Below are positions 5,527-6,479 of a DNA stretch of 6,479 nucleotides, piece after piece. Source of the DNA: Akkermansia muciniphila (GTDB lineage: Bacteria; Pseudomonadota; Gammaproteobacteria; Burkholderiales; Burkholderiaceae_C); the NCBI GenBank assembly GCA_943327015.2, contig CALPVM020000144.1:1-6479 (forward strand), given 5' to 3'. The position numbers and the translations under genes were made by a program. The notes beneath the pieces were generated by a model. It was not told the DNA's origin and searched no databases. It saw only the letters and a list, made by a program, of their open reading frames with translations. Position 1 is the stretch's first letter. Every line of letters begins with the position of its first letter.

Positions 5527-6479
5527 ATGAACATTTCTGACTTGTACAAATCATCCCAAGCCAATGTTGTAATGGCCCAAGCCAACACGCGTCAAATCAA
5601 CAGCGCATCTAATGTAAGCCCCGTAGAAAACAAAAAAGTACAAAATTCCTTTGACTACGCTGATATAAAAACGCAACAAAAGGTTGAGTCAACACAAGTG
5701 CAGGTTTCTTCTCTTGGAAAATTAAAGTCCTCCATTTCAGACTCTCAGACTGCGGCCAAAGACCTCCAAAGTCTCAAAGCCAACGCCTCAACCGAGGAGA
5801 TGGCTGCAGCAGCCAATAAAATGGCATCCGCTTACAACAACACACTAATGGTTGCAAAAGAAGGCAGCGCCAAGCTTGACGGCAATGTGGATACCATTGA
5901 ATCACGTCGTGCAGGCACTGCTATGCGTAACGGAGTCACTGGCGGCGGCTTGTCCTCAGAACTTCAAAACGCTGGTTTTTCTGTCGGGGAAGATGGCTCT
6001 ATCAAAATTGACCAAGAAAAATTCAAAGCAGCAGCGGCCAATGACCCTGAAGCGCTGCGAAAAGCGCTTGAAAAAGTAGGTCAAAAGGTTGAGGCTACCA
6101 GCGCTAAAGCACTCGACCAAAGGGGCGAATTAAGCACTTCAATTAGCACACTTGAAAAACGTGCTGCCGATTTAACCAGCAAGACAAGCAATACCCCTAC
6201 CACACCTGAAAAGTCGGGACGTTACGTTTCCCCCACTGAGATAGCAAACAATGCTGAGAAAACCATTGCAGAATTTAACAAAAAAATAAAAGCGGGCGGA
6301 ACCAGCGCTGAAAATGCTGCAAAAGAATTTGCCAAAAGTGATGCAGCAAAAGAACTAGCTAAGGCTGGTATTACCCAAAACCAAGATGGTACTCTTTCGA
6401 TGGACCGCGCTAAATTTAAGTCTGCGGCTTCCAGCAACAGCTCTGGGGTTAGCCCTGCATTAGACAAAGTTGGAAAACC
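5527..6479 (+). CDS. FliD-like protein with duplicated C-terminal module (3' end outside the window)
   Basis: The frame is open from the ATG at 5527 to the window edge, giving 317 residues and no stop. Residues 60-84 (QVSSLGKLKSS, then AKDLQSL) resemble the FliD segment that follows its N-terminal domain, and 96-112 (KMASAYNNTLMVAKE) resembles the FliD 'YN' helix. Residues 149-185 (GFSVGEDGSIKIDQEKFKAA) resemble the FliD C-terminal 'dG-l-lD-KF' segment. A second copy of the YN helix (243-253) and of the C-terminal segment (280-316) follows a Thr/Pro linker (219-236). The classical FliD N-terminus and the large variable D2-D3 domains are missing, so this is not an ordinary filament cap. There is no Cys, His or Trp in the visible part, as in many exported flagellar axial proteins, and no Sec signal peptide. 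Role unknown: a structural flagellar or surface protein is inferred only. Confidence 0.75.
   Translation, partial: MNISDLYKSSQANVVMAQANTRQINSASNVSPVENKKVQNSFDYADIKTQQKVESTQVQVSSLGKLKSSISDSQTAAKDLQSLKANASTEEMAAAANKMASAYNNTLMVAKEGSAKLDGNVDTIESRRAGTAMRNGVTGGGLSSELQNAGFSVGEDGSIKIDQEKFKAAAANDPEALRKALEKVGQKVEATSAKALDQRGELSTSISTLEKRAADLTSKTSNTPTTPEKSGRYVSPTEIANNAEKTIAEFNKKIKAGGTSAENAAKEFAKSDAAKELAKAGITQNQDGTLSMDRAKFKSAASSNSSGVSPALDKVGK

Noticed and set aside
5527..6479. Canonical fliD (flagellar filament cap)
   Set aside because: The FliD N-terminal domain and variable domains are missing and the C-terminal segment is duplicated, so only a FliD-like label is justified.

Overview
The window looks like chromosomal DNA of a motile, probably aerobic proteobacterium. 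Protein sequence and style point to Betaproteobacteria, perhaps Comamonadaceae/Burkholderiales; this is inference, since there is no rRNA or other marker here. I see no mobile element, tRNA or CRISPR array.

Layout, left to right. (1) Bases 3-152 may hold the 3' end of a rightward gene that enters from outside; weakly supported. (2) 162-2378, leftward: a 738-residue cytoplasmic molybdopterin oxidoreductase with an N-terminal 4Fe-4S motif. By alignment it has Asp, not Cys/Sec/Ser, at the usual molybdenum-ligand position. (3) 2379-2477: a 99-bp gap with a 30-bp near-perfect palindrome next to a plausible sigma-70 promoter. (4) 2478-3860, leftward: a protein combining N-terminal DUF4116-like repeats with a C-terminal YcgR/PilZ c-di-GMP receptor, upstream of the oxidoreductase gene on the same strand. 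(5) 3861-4224: a divergent intergenic region with a CRP-like dyad (TGTGA-N6-TCACT) about 70 bp before the next gene. (6) 4225-5379, rightward: alkB, an integral-membrane alkane 1-monooxygenase with all histidine boxes intact. (7) 5380-5526: an intergenic region with a consensus TTGACA -35 box. (8) 5527 to the window end, rightward and still open: a Cys/His/Trp-free protein with FliD-like segments, the C-terminal one of which occurs twice in tandem.

The genes do not form a single obvious pathway. The clearest catalytic function is terminal hydroxylation of alkanes by AlkB, whose rubredoxin and rubredoxin reductase must be encoded elsewhere. Two genes have a motility flavour: the YcgR-like PilZ protein and the FliD-derived protein. 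They flank alkB, so a link between alkane use and motility or surface behaviour is possible but unproven. The most unusual items are the DUF4116-YcgR/PilZ architecture, the duplicated FliD-like module and the palindrome ahead of the molybdoenzyme gene.
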